From positions 992,001 through 1,056,000 of the forward strand of contig NZ_VTFG01000002.1 of the NCBI RefSeq assembly GCF_008692035.1: a stretch of DNA of 64,000 nt. The letters are read 5' to 3'. The position numbers were made by a program, and so were the translations under genes. Each line of letters begins with the position of its first letter. Position 1 is the stretch's first letter. The DNA comes from Pseudomonas marginalis. GTDB taxonomy: Bacteria > Pseudomonadota > Gammaproteobacteria > Pseudomonadales > Pseudomonadaceae. Of this stretch, positions 49,657 to 58,044 are shown in pieces. Under the pieces are notes generated by a model that saw only the letters and a program-made list of their open reading frames with translations, had not been told where the DNA came from and searched no databases.

Positions 49657-51047
49657 CGTTGGGTCGCCCGTACCAGCAGTTGCTCGAGCAGCTTCAGGCC
49701 CAGTTCGATTTCCGGGTAGCTGATTTCCAGGGACGGTGCCAGGGTGATCACGTTTTTGTAGTAGCCGCCCACGTCGAGGATCAGGCCGAGTTTGCGGCCA
49801 TCGACGACCATGTCGCCTTTCATGCCTTCTTCGACCATGTAGTCCAGGGTCGCCTTGTCCGGCGTGAAGCCGTCCGGGCCGCAGATTTCGCAGCGCAGGG
49901 CCAGGCCCAGGCCGTCGACGTCGCCGATGATCGGGAAACGTTTCTGCAGGTCCTGCAGGCCTTCGAGGAAGAATTTGCCCTTGGCCATGACCATCGCGCC
50001 GTAGTCGACTTCGTTGGTCATCTTGAACATTTCCAGGCCCACCGCCGTGCCCAATGGGTTGGAGGCGAACGTGGAGTGGGTCGAACCTGGCGGGAAGATC
50101 TTCGGGTTGATCAACTCTTCACGGGCCCAGATGCCGCCCAGTGGGTTGAGGCCGTTGGTCAGCGCCTTGCCGAACACGATCACGTCCGGTTGTACGTCGA
50201 AGTGCTCGATGGACCAGAGTTTGCCGGTGCGGTAGAAGCCCATCTGGATTTCGTCGGACACCATCAGGATGCCGTGCTGGTCCAGTACCTGCTTGAGTTC
50301 GCGATAGAAGTTCATCGGCGGGATCACGTAGCCGCCGGTGCCCTGGATCGGCTCGACGTAGAACGCGGCGTATTCACTCTGGCCGACTTTCGGGTCCCAC
50401 ACGCCGTTGTATTCGGTCTCGAACAGGCGTGCGAATTGCTGCACGCAGTGGCTGCCGTACTCTTCCTTGGTCATGCCTTTAGGCCCGCGGAAGTGGTACG
50501 GGAACGGGATGAACTGCGCACGCTCGCCGAAGTGGCCGTAGCGGCGACGGTAGCGGTAGCTGGAGGTGATCGACGAGGCGCCGAGGGTCCGGCCGTGATA
50601 GCCGCCTTCGAAGGCGAACATCAGGCTTTTGCCGTTGGTGGCGTTACGCACCACTTTCAGGGAGTCTTCGATCGACTGCGAGCCGCCGACGTTGAAGTGC
50701 ACGCGACCGTCGAGGCCGAATTTCTTCTTGGCGTCCACCGCGATCATTTCCGACAGCTCGATCTTGCCTTTGTGCAGGTACTGGCTGGCGATTTGCGGCA
50801 GGGTGTCGATCTGCTGTTTCAGCGCGTTGTTCAGGCGCGGGTTGGCGTAGCCGAAGTTGACGGCCGAGTACCACATTTGCAGGTCGAGGTAGGCCTGGTC
50901 TTCGGTGTCCCACACGTAGGAGCCTTCGCAACGGCTGAAAATACGCGGTGGCTCGATGTAGTGAACGGTGTCGCCGTAGGAGCAATACTTGGCTTCTTTA
51001 TCCAGAAGGATCTGGTCTTCGGCGGTAGCGATGCGGATATCAGACAT
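49653..51047 (-). CDS. Class III PLP aminotransferase
   Basis: The 464-residue fold-type I aminotransferase has the PLP-binding motifs of class III: GYHGRTLGASS (near 150), EPIQGTGGYVIPP, SDEIQMGFYRTGKLW and the Schiff-base lysine in VFGKALTNGLNPLGG. Relatives act on omega-amino groups such as ornithine, GABA, diaminobutyrate or beta-alanine. It overlaps the HAD phosphatase gene by eight bases. With the phosphatase, hydrolase and acyltransferase it suggests a small pathway that makes or degrades an amino compound, which I cannot identify. Confidence 0.88.
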   Translation of the reverse strand: MSDIRIATAEDQILLDKEAKYCSYGDTVHYIEPPRIFSRCEGSYVWDTEDQAYLDLQMWYSAVNFGYANPRLNNALKQQIDTLPQIASQYLHKGKIELSEMIAVDAKKKFGLDGRVHFNVGGSQSIEDSLKVVRNATNGKSLMFAFEGGYHGRTLGASSITSSYRYRRRYGHFGERAQFIPFPYHFRGPKGMTKEEYGSHCVQQFARLFETEYNGVWDPKVGQSEYAAFYVEPIQGTGGYVIPPMNFYRELKQVLDQHGILMVSDEIQMGFYRTGKLWSIEHFDVQPDVIVFGKALTNGLNPLGGIWAREELINPKIFPPGSTHSTFASNPLGTAVGLEMFKMTNEVDYGAMVMAKGKFFLEGLQDLQKRFPIIGDVDGLGLALRCEICGPDGFTPDKATLDYMVEEGMKGDMVVDGRKLGLILDVGGYYKNVITLAPSLEISYPEIELGLKLLEQLLVRATQR

Positions 51048-51744
51048 GGTGGAAGAGTTCCTGATTGTCAGAAGAGGTATTGAAGGTGGTGGCGTTGGCA
51101 GCGATGCCCTGAGGCAGGCGGGCCAGCAACGCAGGCACTTCGGCGAAGGTGTCGAAGCGCGCGTGAGGGATGTTGTTGGCTGCGCAGTACTGGGCGAGGC
51201 TGCCTTTGGCGAACACGAAGTCGGCGGTGGAGGCCACGCACATGTCCGACTTGCCGTCGCCGATCACCAGCACGCGCTTGTTGCGCGGGGTGGATTTGCA
51301 CTTGCAGTTGCCGGACGCGGCGCGGCAGGCATCGCTGGCATACGGGAAGTCGATGCGCCAGCTGTTCTGGTCGACCTGGCGCAGGCGGTTGGCAAGGATC
51401 GGCAGCAAGGTCACGTAGTTGCGCGACAGGATCCGCGCAATCCCCTGTTCGATGCCGTCGCTGACCACTTCGAGGGAAGCGCCCAGGCCGAGCACGTGAT
51501 CGACGAAGTCGGGAAAATCCGGGTCGATCTCGACACTGTCGAAATACGCCAGCAGTTCACTTGGGGTGGCCTTGATCAGCGCCAGTTGACGGCTCAGGCA
51601 TTCGCGGGAACCGATATGCCCATCCAGCCATTCCTGTTCGATGGTTTCCCACTCGGGGCCGGCGAAGCGTTGGAGGACGTTGTCGATGACATCGGTGGGG
51701 GTAATGGTCCCGTCGAAGTCACACACGATATGCCAGTGGATCAT
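51040..51744 (-). CDS. HAD-IB phosphatase, MtnX-like
   Basis: The 234-residue HAD hydrolase has motif I DFDGTITPTDV (residues 9-19), motif II Ser in LEVVSDGIE, and motif III/IV VIGDGKSDMCVA. It resembles MtnX and phosphoserine phosphatases, which remove phosphate from small metabolites. A cysteine-rich insert (CKCKSTPRNK near 148, with Cys in DACRAAS) is unusual and may bind metal. It is the first gene of the six-gene operon. Confidence 0.85.
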   Translation of the reverse strand: MIHWHIVCDFDGTITPTDVIDNVLQRFAGPEWETIEQEWLDGHIGSRECLSRQLALIKATPSELLAYFDSVEIDPDFPDFVDHVLGLGASLEVVSDGIEQGIARILSRNYVTLLPILANRLRQVDQNSWRIDFPYASDACRAASGNCKCKSTPRNKRVLVIGDGKSDMCVASTADFVFAKGSLAQYCAANNIPHARFDTFAEVPALLARLPQGIAANATTFNTSSDNQELFHHV

Positions 51745-51870
51745 CTGCGTTTACCTTGAGGAGCGCGCTGTGTGCGCTTGCCCAAGGGGTAGAGCAGGGA
51801 GTGTGCCAACTGGCTGAAGCCCAGCCGGGCTGGGGGTTCTGGCGTTAGCGGTGGAGATATGTGTCGTGCA

Positions 51871-51898
51871 AGCTACAATTTTTGTAGCTCGCTACAAA
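51871..51898. promoter_or_regulatory. Palindrome upstream of the HAD operon and MipA gene
   Basis: AGCTACAATTTTTGTAGCT (51871-51889) is a 19-base palindrome, followed at once by a third half-site GCTACAAA (51891-51898). It lies in the divergent gap between two transcripts and looks like an operator. The regulator is unknown. Confidence 0.6.
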
Positions 51899-51970
51899 CA
51901 AGATGAGTGCTTGCGCAAGGGATGCCCTTCGCGCGTTCATGCGCGCATGTCCACATAAGGAACCTGCTCC

Positions 51971-52741
51971 ATGCTCAAACTCACTTGCGCTGTATTCGCC
52001 GGTTTACTGGGGCTGTGGGGCATTGCCGACCCCGCCCTGGCAGCCCCGATCACCGGTGAAGTCGGCGCGGGCCTCAGTTATCAACCCCACGACCCCACCG
52101 GCAGCCGCTACGAAACCCGCCCCGTGCCCTACCTGGACCTGGACTGGGGCCCTGTCAGCCTGAGCACCGATGACGGCCTGACCTGGAGCGCCCTGAACAC
52201 CAACGGTTTTACCGCCGGCCCCTACATCAACTACCTGCAGGGGCGTACTTCCAACGGCGAGCTGCAAGGCCTGCGCAATGTGTCGGACATGGCGGAAGTG
52301 GGCGGTTTCATCCAATACGCGCCGGCCGACTTCTGGCGCGTGTACGCCCGGATGGGCCAGGCCGTGGGCGGCGGGCACTCGCAGAGCGGTGCGCTGGGCA
52401 AGGTCGGCGGCGAGCTGGGCTACCCACTGGGAGGCGGGATTATCGGCAGCAGCGGCCTGGCGGCGAATTTCGCCGATGCGCGCCAGACTCAAACCTATTT
52501 CGGGGTAGACGCCAATGAATCCGCGGCCTCCGGCATTCGCCCCTACAACGCCAGCGGCGGTTTCCAGAACCTCACGCTGACCCAGAGCTTCGAGTTCCCC
52601 CTGGCCTCCCACTGGTCGCTGCTGACCAGCGCCAGCTGGATCCACCTGGTGGGCTCGGCGGCCAACAGCAGCATCGTCAAGGAGACGGGCGACGTGAACC
52701 AGGGCCAGGTGCAGACGGCGATCAGCTACAGGTTCGATTGA
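51971..52741 (+). CDS. MipA/OmpV-family outer membrane protein
   Basis: The 256-residue protein has a signal peptide (MLKLTCAVFAGLLGLWGIAD, cleaved near PALA-AP). It then has alternating amphipathic strands and a C-terminal ISYRFD end with the aromatic residue next to the end that outer membrane barrels need. Family members act as scaffolds for murein enzymes or as small porins, often under two-component control. AAGGA lies before the ATG. Divergence from the operon containing a sensor/regulator pair may mean shared control. Confidence 0.82.
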   Translation: MLKLTCAVFAGLLGLWGIADPALAAPITGEVGAGLSYQPHDPTGSRYETRPVPYLDLDWGPVSLSTDDGLTWSALNTNGFTAGPYINYLQGRTSNGELQGLRNVSDMAEVGGFIQYAPADFWRVYARMGQAVGGGHSQSGALGKVGGELGYPLGGGIIGSSGLAANFADARQTQTYFGVDANESAASGIRPYNASGGFQNLTLTQSFEFPLASHWSLLTSASWIHLVGSAANSSIVKETGDVNQGQVQTAISYRFD

Positions 52742-52756
52742 TCACTTCGGACAACA

Positions 52757-52780
52757 TGTGGGAGCAAGCCCCCTCCCACA
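52757..52780. repeat. Single REP element
   Basis: TGTGGGAG and CTCCCACA pair around CAAGCCCC between two convergent genes. It is a lone, somewhat degraded Pseudomonas REP. Confidence 0.7.
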
Positions 52781-52792
52781 GGGTTCCGTGTT

Positions 52793-53197
52793 TCAGTTTT
52801 CCTCGCCCTCGGCCAACAGCGCGATTCCGCCGATAATCACCGCAACGCCCACCCAATGCAGCGGGCTGATATGTTCCCCCAGCCCCAGCCACGAACCGAG
52901 CAACACCACCACAAACACCAGTGAACTCAGTGGAAACGCCAGGGACAGGCTGCTGCGCCGCAGGATCAGCATCCACACGAAAAACGCGCCGATGTAGCAG
53001 GCAATCGCCGCCAGGATTCCCGGGTTGCGCGCCACCTCGGACAACCACTGCCAGTTGAAATCCATCTGCCCCAGCTGGTCCCCTGCAACCTTGGTAAACA
53101 GCTGCCCGGCACTCTCGGTGCAGATCAGCAAGGCCCACAGCACCACCGTGCCGAGGCGCCCATGCAACCAACCGGTATGCATCGTTTGCGTACTCAT
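52793..53197 (-). CDS. EamA/SMR-like small transporter subunit 2
   Basis: The 134-residue protein (from an ATG at 53197 with GGGAG upstream) has four membrane segments and the small EamA-type layout. It has an early TESAGQLFTKVAGDQL helix and later SLSLAFPLSSLVFVVVLL and HISPLHWVGVAVIIGG. It overlaps the preceding EamA-like gene by four bases. Paired small subunits of this size form heterodimers, as in MdtIJ (spermidine export) and ArnEF. The gene ends at a REP. Confidence 0.78.
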   Translation of the reverse strand: MSTQTMHTGWLHGRLGTVVLWALLICTESAGQLFTKVAGDQLGQMDFNWQWLSEVARNPGILAAIACYIGAFFVWMLILRRSSLSLAFPLSSLVFVVVLLGSWLGLGEHISPLHWVGVAVIIGGIALLAEGEEN

Positions 53198-53574
53198 GCC
53201 TGACTCCCAGCAATCGCTACCAGCATCACACCCAAGGTAATCACCAGCGTGCCCAGCCAACGGCGGCGGCTGACGGTTTCGCCCAGTACCACCTTGCCGG
53301 CCAGCACCACCCCGCAATAGGCCAGGGCCGCCGCCGGAAATAACAGGCTCAACGGCGCACGAGACAGCGCTTCGAGCCACACGAAAAACTCGATCACATA
53401 GGCCGCGATCCCCGCCCACAGCAACGGCGCATTGAACACCTGGCCCCAGAACGCATTCAGGCGAAAGCCGCCCTCCAGCTCCGGTAAACGGTCCAGACCG
53501 AGCTTGAAACACAGTTGACCGATCACATCGAGCACGATGGAAAAGGCCACCAGCAACACCACAGTCAAGGTCAC
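53194..53574 (-). CDS. EamA/SMR-like small transporter subunit 1
   Basis: The 126-residue protein has four predicted membrane segments (starting TLTVVLLVAFSIVLDVIGQL) and the motif SLLFPAAALAYCGVVL matching that in subunit 2. It overlaps both the ureohydrolase gene upstream (ATGA) and subunit 2 downstream. The pair most likely forms a heterodimeric exporter or flippase in the inner membrane. Coupling to a ureohydrolase points to a guanidino or amino compound as cargo, by inference. Confidence 0.78.
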   Translation of the reverse strand: MTLTVVLLVAFSIVLDVIGQLCFKLGLDRLPELEGGFRLNAFWGQVFNAPLLWAGIAAYVIEFFVWLEALSRAPLSLLFPAAALAYCGVVLAGKVVLGETVSRRRWLGTLVITLGVMLVAIAGSQA

Positions 53575-54497
53575 GGGAACAGCTCCTCAAACAGGTCGAT
53601 CAGGGCTTCATTGGTGGCGGCGTTGCGCTGCAGATCCTCCGGGCTCCAGCGCTCCGCGGGCGGCTGGTCGGACTTGGCTTCCCAACGCTTGAACGCGTTG
53701 CTGAACGCCGGCGTGGCGAACTCGCCGCACACGTCGATGCCGATGATGCGCTTGCGCGCCGCCAATGCGCGCAGGGCTTGCAGCAGGTGGGTCAGGCGCA
53801 TGCCGCCCTGGTCCCAGTTGGTGGCGGCGTCTTCACTGGCGAGCACGTCTTTGTCGATGGTGATCCAGATCGCTTCGGTGGGCAGGCTGCCGATCATCTG
53901 CTCGAGAAACGCCGGCCAGTCCAGCTCCGCCAGGTTGCGCCAGTGCAGGTGGTTTTCCTGCTGCTGGTGGCCGGCGCCATCGCCGACCCGGCCCCAGACT
54001 TTCGACGGCGGGTGCTGCCAGGGGAACAGTTGCAGGCGCCCGCGCTTGAGGGCTCCGAGGTTGCCGCCACGCAGTTGCGGGTTATGCAGGTCATCGCTGC
54101 ACGGGCCGAGGGTGACGATGCGTTTGATCGCCGGCATGTTCAATGCGCGGTTGACCCACGAGCCACAGTGACGCTTGGGCGCAAAGCGCACCCAGTCTGG
54201 GTGGTTGTCGAAGTGGATCAGGCTGATGGGTTCTTTCAGGTCGGCCAGAAACGCCGGCGTCAGGTGGTGATAATCGCCGGAGCCGACGAACAGGATTTCC
54301 GGGCGCGCATCCGTGGGCCGGGGCCGCCGGGCCAGGCGCTCGGCGAAGCGCTTCCAGGTTTTTTCGGTGGACCACAGGCGCAGCTTCGGGCCCAGGTCCA
54401 GCAGGTCGATACGCGTGGCACGGCCACTGGCCAGACGCCGGGCAATCGGTGCCTGACCGGTGAGGCTGTGGTCGAGGTCGAGAATATTCAAGGTCAT
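53571..54497 (-). CDS. Ureohydrolase (arginase-like) protein
   Basis: The 308-residue protein has the dimanganese motifs of the arginase/agmatinase fold in altered form: GSGDYHHLTP (near 73), HFDNHPDW in place of DAHxD (near 95), and TIDKDVLAS (near 195) with GIDVCGE (near 258). All key Asp and most His ligands appear present. The substrate may be arginine, agmatine or another guanidino compound, or a formimino one. It leads a three-gene unit with two small transporters. A REPIN lies upstream. Confidence 0.78.
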   Translation of the reverse strand: MTLNILDLDHSLTGQAPIARRLASGRATRIDLLDLGPKLRLWSTEKTWKRFAERLARRPRPTDARPEILFVGSGDYHHLTPAFLADLKEPISLIHFDNHPDWVRFAPKRHCGSWVNRALNMPAIKRIVTLGPCSDDLHNPQLRGGNLGALKRGRLQLFPWQHPPSKVWGRVGDGAGHQQQENHLHWRNLAELDWPAFLEQMIGSLPTEAIWITIDKDVLASEDAATNWDQGGMRLTHLLQALRALAARKRIIGIDVCGEFATPAFSNAFKRWEAKSDQPPAERWSPEDLQRNAATNEALIDLFEELFP

Positions 54498-54570
54498 GTT
54501 TCCCCTATGGCTTTAGGGGGGCGATGCAAGGGGCGGGCCAGCGTTTACCTCAAGGACAGTGAGAAACAAA

Positions 54571-54660
54571 TGTGAGAGGGGGCTTGCTCCCGATAGCAGA
54601 GTGTCAGTCAACAAAGATGTTGAATGTGCCACCGCTATCGGGCGCAAGCCCCCTCCCACA
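54571..54660. repeat. REPIN (two inverted REP elements)
   Basis: TGTGAGAGGGGGCTTGCTCC (from 54571) and an inverted copy ending CCCCCTCCCACA at 54660 enclose a loop of about 36 bases. Both arms have small changes relative to the 44.2 kb doublet. Confidence 0.88.
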
Positions 54661-54679
54661 TTTGGATCAGTGTTCGATT

Positions 54680-55333
54680 TTAGTTTTTAGCTTCGCTGAT
54701 GATCTGGCGAATCGCCCCCACAAAGGCTTCCGCCGGCTGGCCACCGCTGACGGCGTACTGGTCGTTGAACACGATGGTCGGCACCGACGTCACCCCACGG
54801 GAGGTCCACAACTGCTCTTGCTCGCGGACTTCGGCGGCGTATTCATCGCTGGCGAGAATCTCGGCGGCGCGCTTTATATCCAGGCCGACGCTTTCGGCGA
54901 TGATCGCCAGGGTGGCGTGATCGGAAGGGTCCTGGCCATCGCTGAAGTAGGCCTTGAACAACGCCTCCTTGAGGTTGTACTGCAAGCCCTCGAGCCCGGC
55001 CCAATGCAGCAGGCGGTGTGCGTCGAAGGTGTTGTAGATACGGCTCTGGCCGTCGGTGCGGAAGGCAAAGCCCAGCTCGGCGCCCATGTCGCGGATACGC
55101 GCACGATTGGCCTGGGACTCTTCGGCGCTGGAGCCGTATTTCTCGGTGATATGCTCGACGATATTTTGCCCTTCGGCGGGCATGTTCGGGTTCAGTTCGA
55201 ACGGCTGGAAATGGATCTCGGCCTGCACCTCGCTGCCAAGCTGGTCGAGGGCTTCGGTCAGGCCGCGCAGGCCGATGATGCACCAGGGGCAGGACACGTC
55301 GCTGACGAAATCGATTTTCAGGGGAGTACTCAT
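54680..55333 (-). CDS. DsbA-family (FrnE-like) oxidoreductase
   Basis: The 217-residue protein has a thioredoxin-like fold with the CPWC pair in SDVSCPWCIIGL (near residues 15-18) and a helical insert, then the cis-Pro TSVPTIVF near 178. It matches the cytoplasmic FrnE/2-hydroxychromene-2-carboxylate isomerase-like group. There is no signal peptide, so it is not the periplasmic DsbA. The start is the ATG at 55333. The open frame upstream is not supported. Confidence 0.9.
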   Translation of the reverse strand: MSTPLKIDFVSDVSCPWCIIGLRGLTEALDQLGSEVQAEIHFQPFELNPNMPAEGQNIVEHITEKYGSSAEESQANRARIRDMGAELGFAFRTDGQSRIYNTFDAHRLLHWAGLEGLQYNLKEALFKAYFSDGQDPSDHATLAIIAESVGLDIKRAAEILASDEYAAEVREQEQLWTSRGVTSVPTIVFNDQYAVSGGQPAEAFVGAIRQIISEAKN

Positions 55334-55388
55334 GACAGGCAACCTCGCAGGCTTCAATACGCCGTAAAGGGTGCACGATACACCAATG

Positions 55389-56408
55389 TCACAGCAGCTT
55401 CGAAGGCCCGACCGGATCGATCTGCGCCCAATGCGCGGCATCTTCACGATGCGCCTGCAGATACGGCAGCACCGCCGTCAGCAGCGGCACCTTGAACGCT
55501 TCCTGGAAACGATGGGCCATGCCGGGAATCAACTTCAACTGGCTGCCCTGGATATGCGCCGCCAGGTGCACGCCGTGCATCACCGGCAGCAAAGGGTCGG
55601 CGGTGCCGTGGACCACCAGTGTCGGCACGCGCAGCTGGTTGAGCAGCGGCACACGGCTGGGTTCGGCGAGGATCGCCATGATCTGGCGCTTCACGCCGTC
55701 CGGGTTGAAGGCGCGGTCATAGGACAGCGCCGCCTGGTGCAGCAACACCTGGCGATCGTCCTTCACCGTCGGGCTGCCCAGCGCCGCGAGCAAATCCGCC
55801 TGCTGCTCCAGCGCCACTTCACGATTCGGCGCACTGCGTCGCGACAATAACTGCACCAGCGCCGCATTCGGGGCCGGCAAGCCTTCGGCGCCGGAGCTGG
55901 TCATGACCAGGGTCAGGCTTTCCACGCGCTGCGGCGCCATCGCCGCCAGGTGCTGGGCGATCATGCCGCCCATGCTTGCGCCCAGTACGTGGAATTGCTG
56001 GATCTGCAAGGCGTCCATCAGGCCCAGGGCGTCATCGGCCATATCCGTCAGCGTGTACGGCGCCGATACCGGCAGGCCGAGCTTGTAGCGCAGCACTTCA
56101 AAGGTCAGGTTGGCGCTCGCCGGCGCCTGGCGCCAGGTGGAGAGGCCGACATCGCGGTTGTCATAGCGGATCACCCGGAAACCCTGCTGGCACAGGGCAA
56201 CGACGACTTCGTCGGGCCAGTGGATCAGTTGCCCGCCCAGGCCCATCACCAGCAGCAAGGCCGGGTCGGACGCACGGCCGATACTCTGGTAGGCGATGCT
56301 CACCTGGGCCAGGTCGACCGTTTGGGTCGGGACATTGACATCACATCGAGACGCCGCAAAAGACGGCAGGCCGAACAGCAGAGCGGCCAGTAAAAGCAAC
56401 ACGCGCAT
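55389..56408 (-). CDS. Secreted alpha/beta hydrolase
   Basis: The 339-residue protein has a signal peptide (MRVLLLLAALLFGLPSFA) and an alpha/beta hydrolase fold: oxyanion region LVMGLGGQLIHW, nucleophile Ser in LGASMGGMIAQ (near 150), Asp in HGTADPLLPV and His in GMAHRFQE. It probably acts in the periplasm on an ester or lactone. It is divergent from metR, and a MetR-type site lies in the shared gap, so MetR may control it. Confidence 0.83.
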   Translation of the reverse strand: MRVLLLLAALLFGLPSFAASRCDVNVPTQTVDLAQVSIAYQSIGRASDPALLLVMGLGGQLIHWPDEVVVALCQQGFRVIRYDNRDVGLSTWRQAPASANLTFEVLRYKLGLPVSAPYTLTDMADDALGLMDALQIQQFHVLGASMGGMIAQHLAAMAPQRVESLTLVMTSSGAEGLPAPNAALVQLLSRRSAPNREVALEQQADLLAALGSPTVKDDRQVLLHQAALSYDRAFNPDGVKRQIMAILAEPSRVPLLNQLRVPTLVVHGTADPLLPVMHGVHLAAHIQGSQLKLIPGMAHRFQEAFKVPLLTAVLPYLQAHREDAAHWAQIDPVGPSKLL

Positions 56409-56451
56409 GAAAAACACCGAAACGCAGAACCCCAGTAGAGCGCGAGTCTGA

Positions 56452-56464
56452 TGAAGTTTGTTCA
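56452..56464. promoter_or_regulatory. MetR-type binding site
   Basis: TGAAGTTTGTTCA fits the MetR consensus TGAA-N5-TTCA. It lies in the gap between metR and the divergent secreted hydrolase. Confidence 0.65.
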
Positions 56465-56590
56465 AGGGCGCTGCCACAGTTCCATGACAGTTTGATGAAG
56501 AGTGCCCGGCGGTCGTGGTCGACACAGCTTGCAACATGAGACAAACTCACGCTATCCCGCTTCGTCACAAATTGTCTTCATGGAGAGCCC

Positions 56591-57508
56591 GTGCTCGAGA
56601 TCCGTCACCTCAAGACCCTGCACGCCTTGCGCGAGGCCGACAGCCTGGTGGAGGCCGCCGAGCGCCTGCACCTGACGCAATCGGCGCTGTCCCACCAGTT
56701 CAAGGAGCTGGAAGAGCGCCTGGGCATGCCGCTGTTCGTGCGCAAGACCAAACCCGTGCGCTTCACCAGCGCCGGCCTGCGCCTGCTGCAACTGGCCGAC
56801 GCCACCCTGCCCCTGCTGCGTGGTGCCGAGCGAGATATTGCACGCCTGGCCGGGGGCACCGCCGGACGCCTGCACATGGCGATCGAGTGCCACAGTTGTT
56901 TCCAGTGGTTGATGCCGACCATCGACCAGTTCCGCGATGCCTGGCCGGAAGTCGAGCTGGACCTGGCCTCGGGCTTTGCGTTCGCGCCGCTGCCGGCCCT
57001 GGCCCGTGGCGACCTGGACCTGGTGGTGACGTCCGACCCGCTGGAGCTGCCGGGCATCACCTATGTACCGCTGTTCACCTACGAAGCCATGCTCGCCGTG
57101 GCCAACCAGCACGCGCTGGCGAACAAGGCGTACATCGTGCCCGAAGACCTGCTGAGCGAAACCCTGATCACGTACCCGGTGGAGCGTGACCGCCTGGACA
57201 TCTTCACCCGCTTCCTGGAACCGGCCGACGTGGAACCGGCCCAGGTGCGCACTTCGGAACTGACGGTGATGATGATGCAACTGGTCGCCAGCGGTCGCGG
57301 CGTGTGCGGCATGCCCCATTGGGCCCTGCATGAATACAGCTCGCGCGGCTACGTGAAGGCCAAGCGCCTGGGCGAGAAAGGCTTGTTTGCGACGCTGTAT
57401 GCGGGGATTCGTGCGGATATGCTGGATGCACCGTATATGCGCGATTTTTTGCTGACGGCCAAGGACACGTCGTTTTCAACGCTGGACGGCGTGAGCGCGG
57501 TGCGCTGA
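56591..57508 (+). CDS. metR: LysR-type regulator MetR
   Basis: The 305-residue LysR-type protein has an N-terminal winged HTH (LHALREADSLVEAAERLHLT and QSALSHQFKELEERLG) and a periplasmic-binding-like effector domain. The ECHSCFQWLMP segment (near 98) is typical of MetR, which activates methionine genes with homocysteine as effector. The start is a GTG at 56591 with GGAG upstream. metE is not in this window. Confidence 0.9.
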   Translation: MLEIRHLKTLHALREADSLVEAAERLHLTQSALSHQFKELEERLGMPLFVRKTKPVRFTSAGLRLLQLADATLPLLRGAERDIARLAGGTAGRLHMAIECHSCFQWLMPTIDQFRDAWPEVELDLASGFAFAPLPALARGDLDLVVTSDPLELPGITYVPLFTYEAMLAVANQHALANKAYIVPEDLLSETLITYPVERDRLDIFTRFLEPADVEPAQVRTSELTVMMMQLVASGRGVCGMPHWALHEYSSRGYVKAKRLGEKGLFATLYAGIRADMLDAPYMRDFLLTAKDTSFSTLDGVSAVR

Positions 57509-57532
57509 AACAACACCCTCCCACATTGGCTC

Positions 57533-58039
57533 TCAGCCAGAGTTGAGTTCGCGCCACATGTAGATTTTATCGAAGTAGTCCACACCCACCCGCACCGCCA
57601 ACGGTTCCAGGCCGTACTGGATAAACCCGCAGCGGCGGTACAGCGCAAACGCTGCATCGTTGCCGGCGGTGACGGTCAGTTGGATCACTTTCAGGCGCGG
57701 ATGTTGGCGCGCTTCATCCAGCGCGGCCTCGACCAATCGCCGGCCCAGGCCTTTGTGCTGGTGCGCCTGGGTCACGTACATGCCGAACAGGGTCACTTTG
57801 TGCCGCGCCTTCTCCCGAGGCTCGAAGGCCAGGCCGACGATGCCGGCCAGCTCATCCCCGACGTACGCGCCGAGCAAACGATCCAGCGGACTCTCCAGGC
57901 GTTTTTCCCACCAGCTCAACGGCATCGCCCCACGCTCGGCCACACTGGAAGTGAACGCCTGGGGATAGGCGCCGTAAGCTTCCAGCATCAACGCCCGATA
58001 AGCCTCGGCATCGCTGGCCCCCAGCGCACGCACGCTCAT
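57533..58039 (-). CDS. GNAT-family N-acetyltransferase
   Basis: The 168-residue protein has the GNAT acetyl-CoA motif A in MYVTQAHQHKGLGRRLVEAA (near 88-107) and motif B ALYRRCGFIQYGLEP. The substrate is not shown. It lies five bases after the Nudix gene on the same strand, so the two are probably cotranscribed. Confidence 0.88.
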   Translation of the reverse strand: MSVRALGASDAEAYRALMLEAYGAYPQAFTSSVAERGAMPLSWWEKRLESPLDRLLGAYVGDELAGIVGLAFEPREKARHKVTLFGMYVTQAHQHKGLGRRLVEAALDEARQHPRLKVIQLTVTAGNDAAFALYRRCGFIQYGLEPLAVRVGVDYFDKIYMWRELNSG

Positions 58040-58044
58040 TCGCG

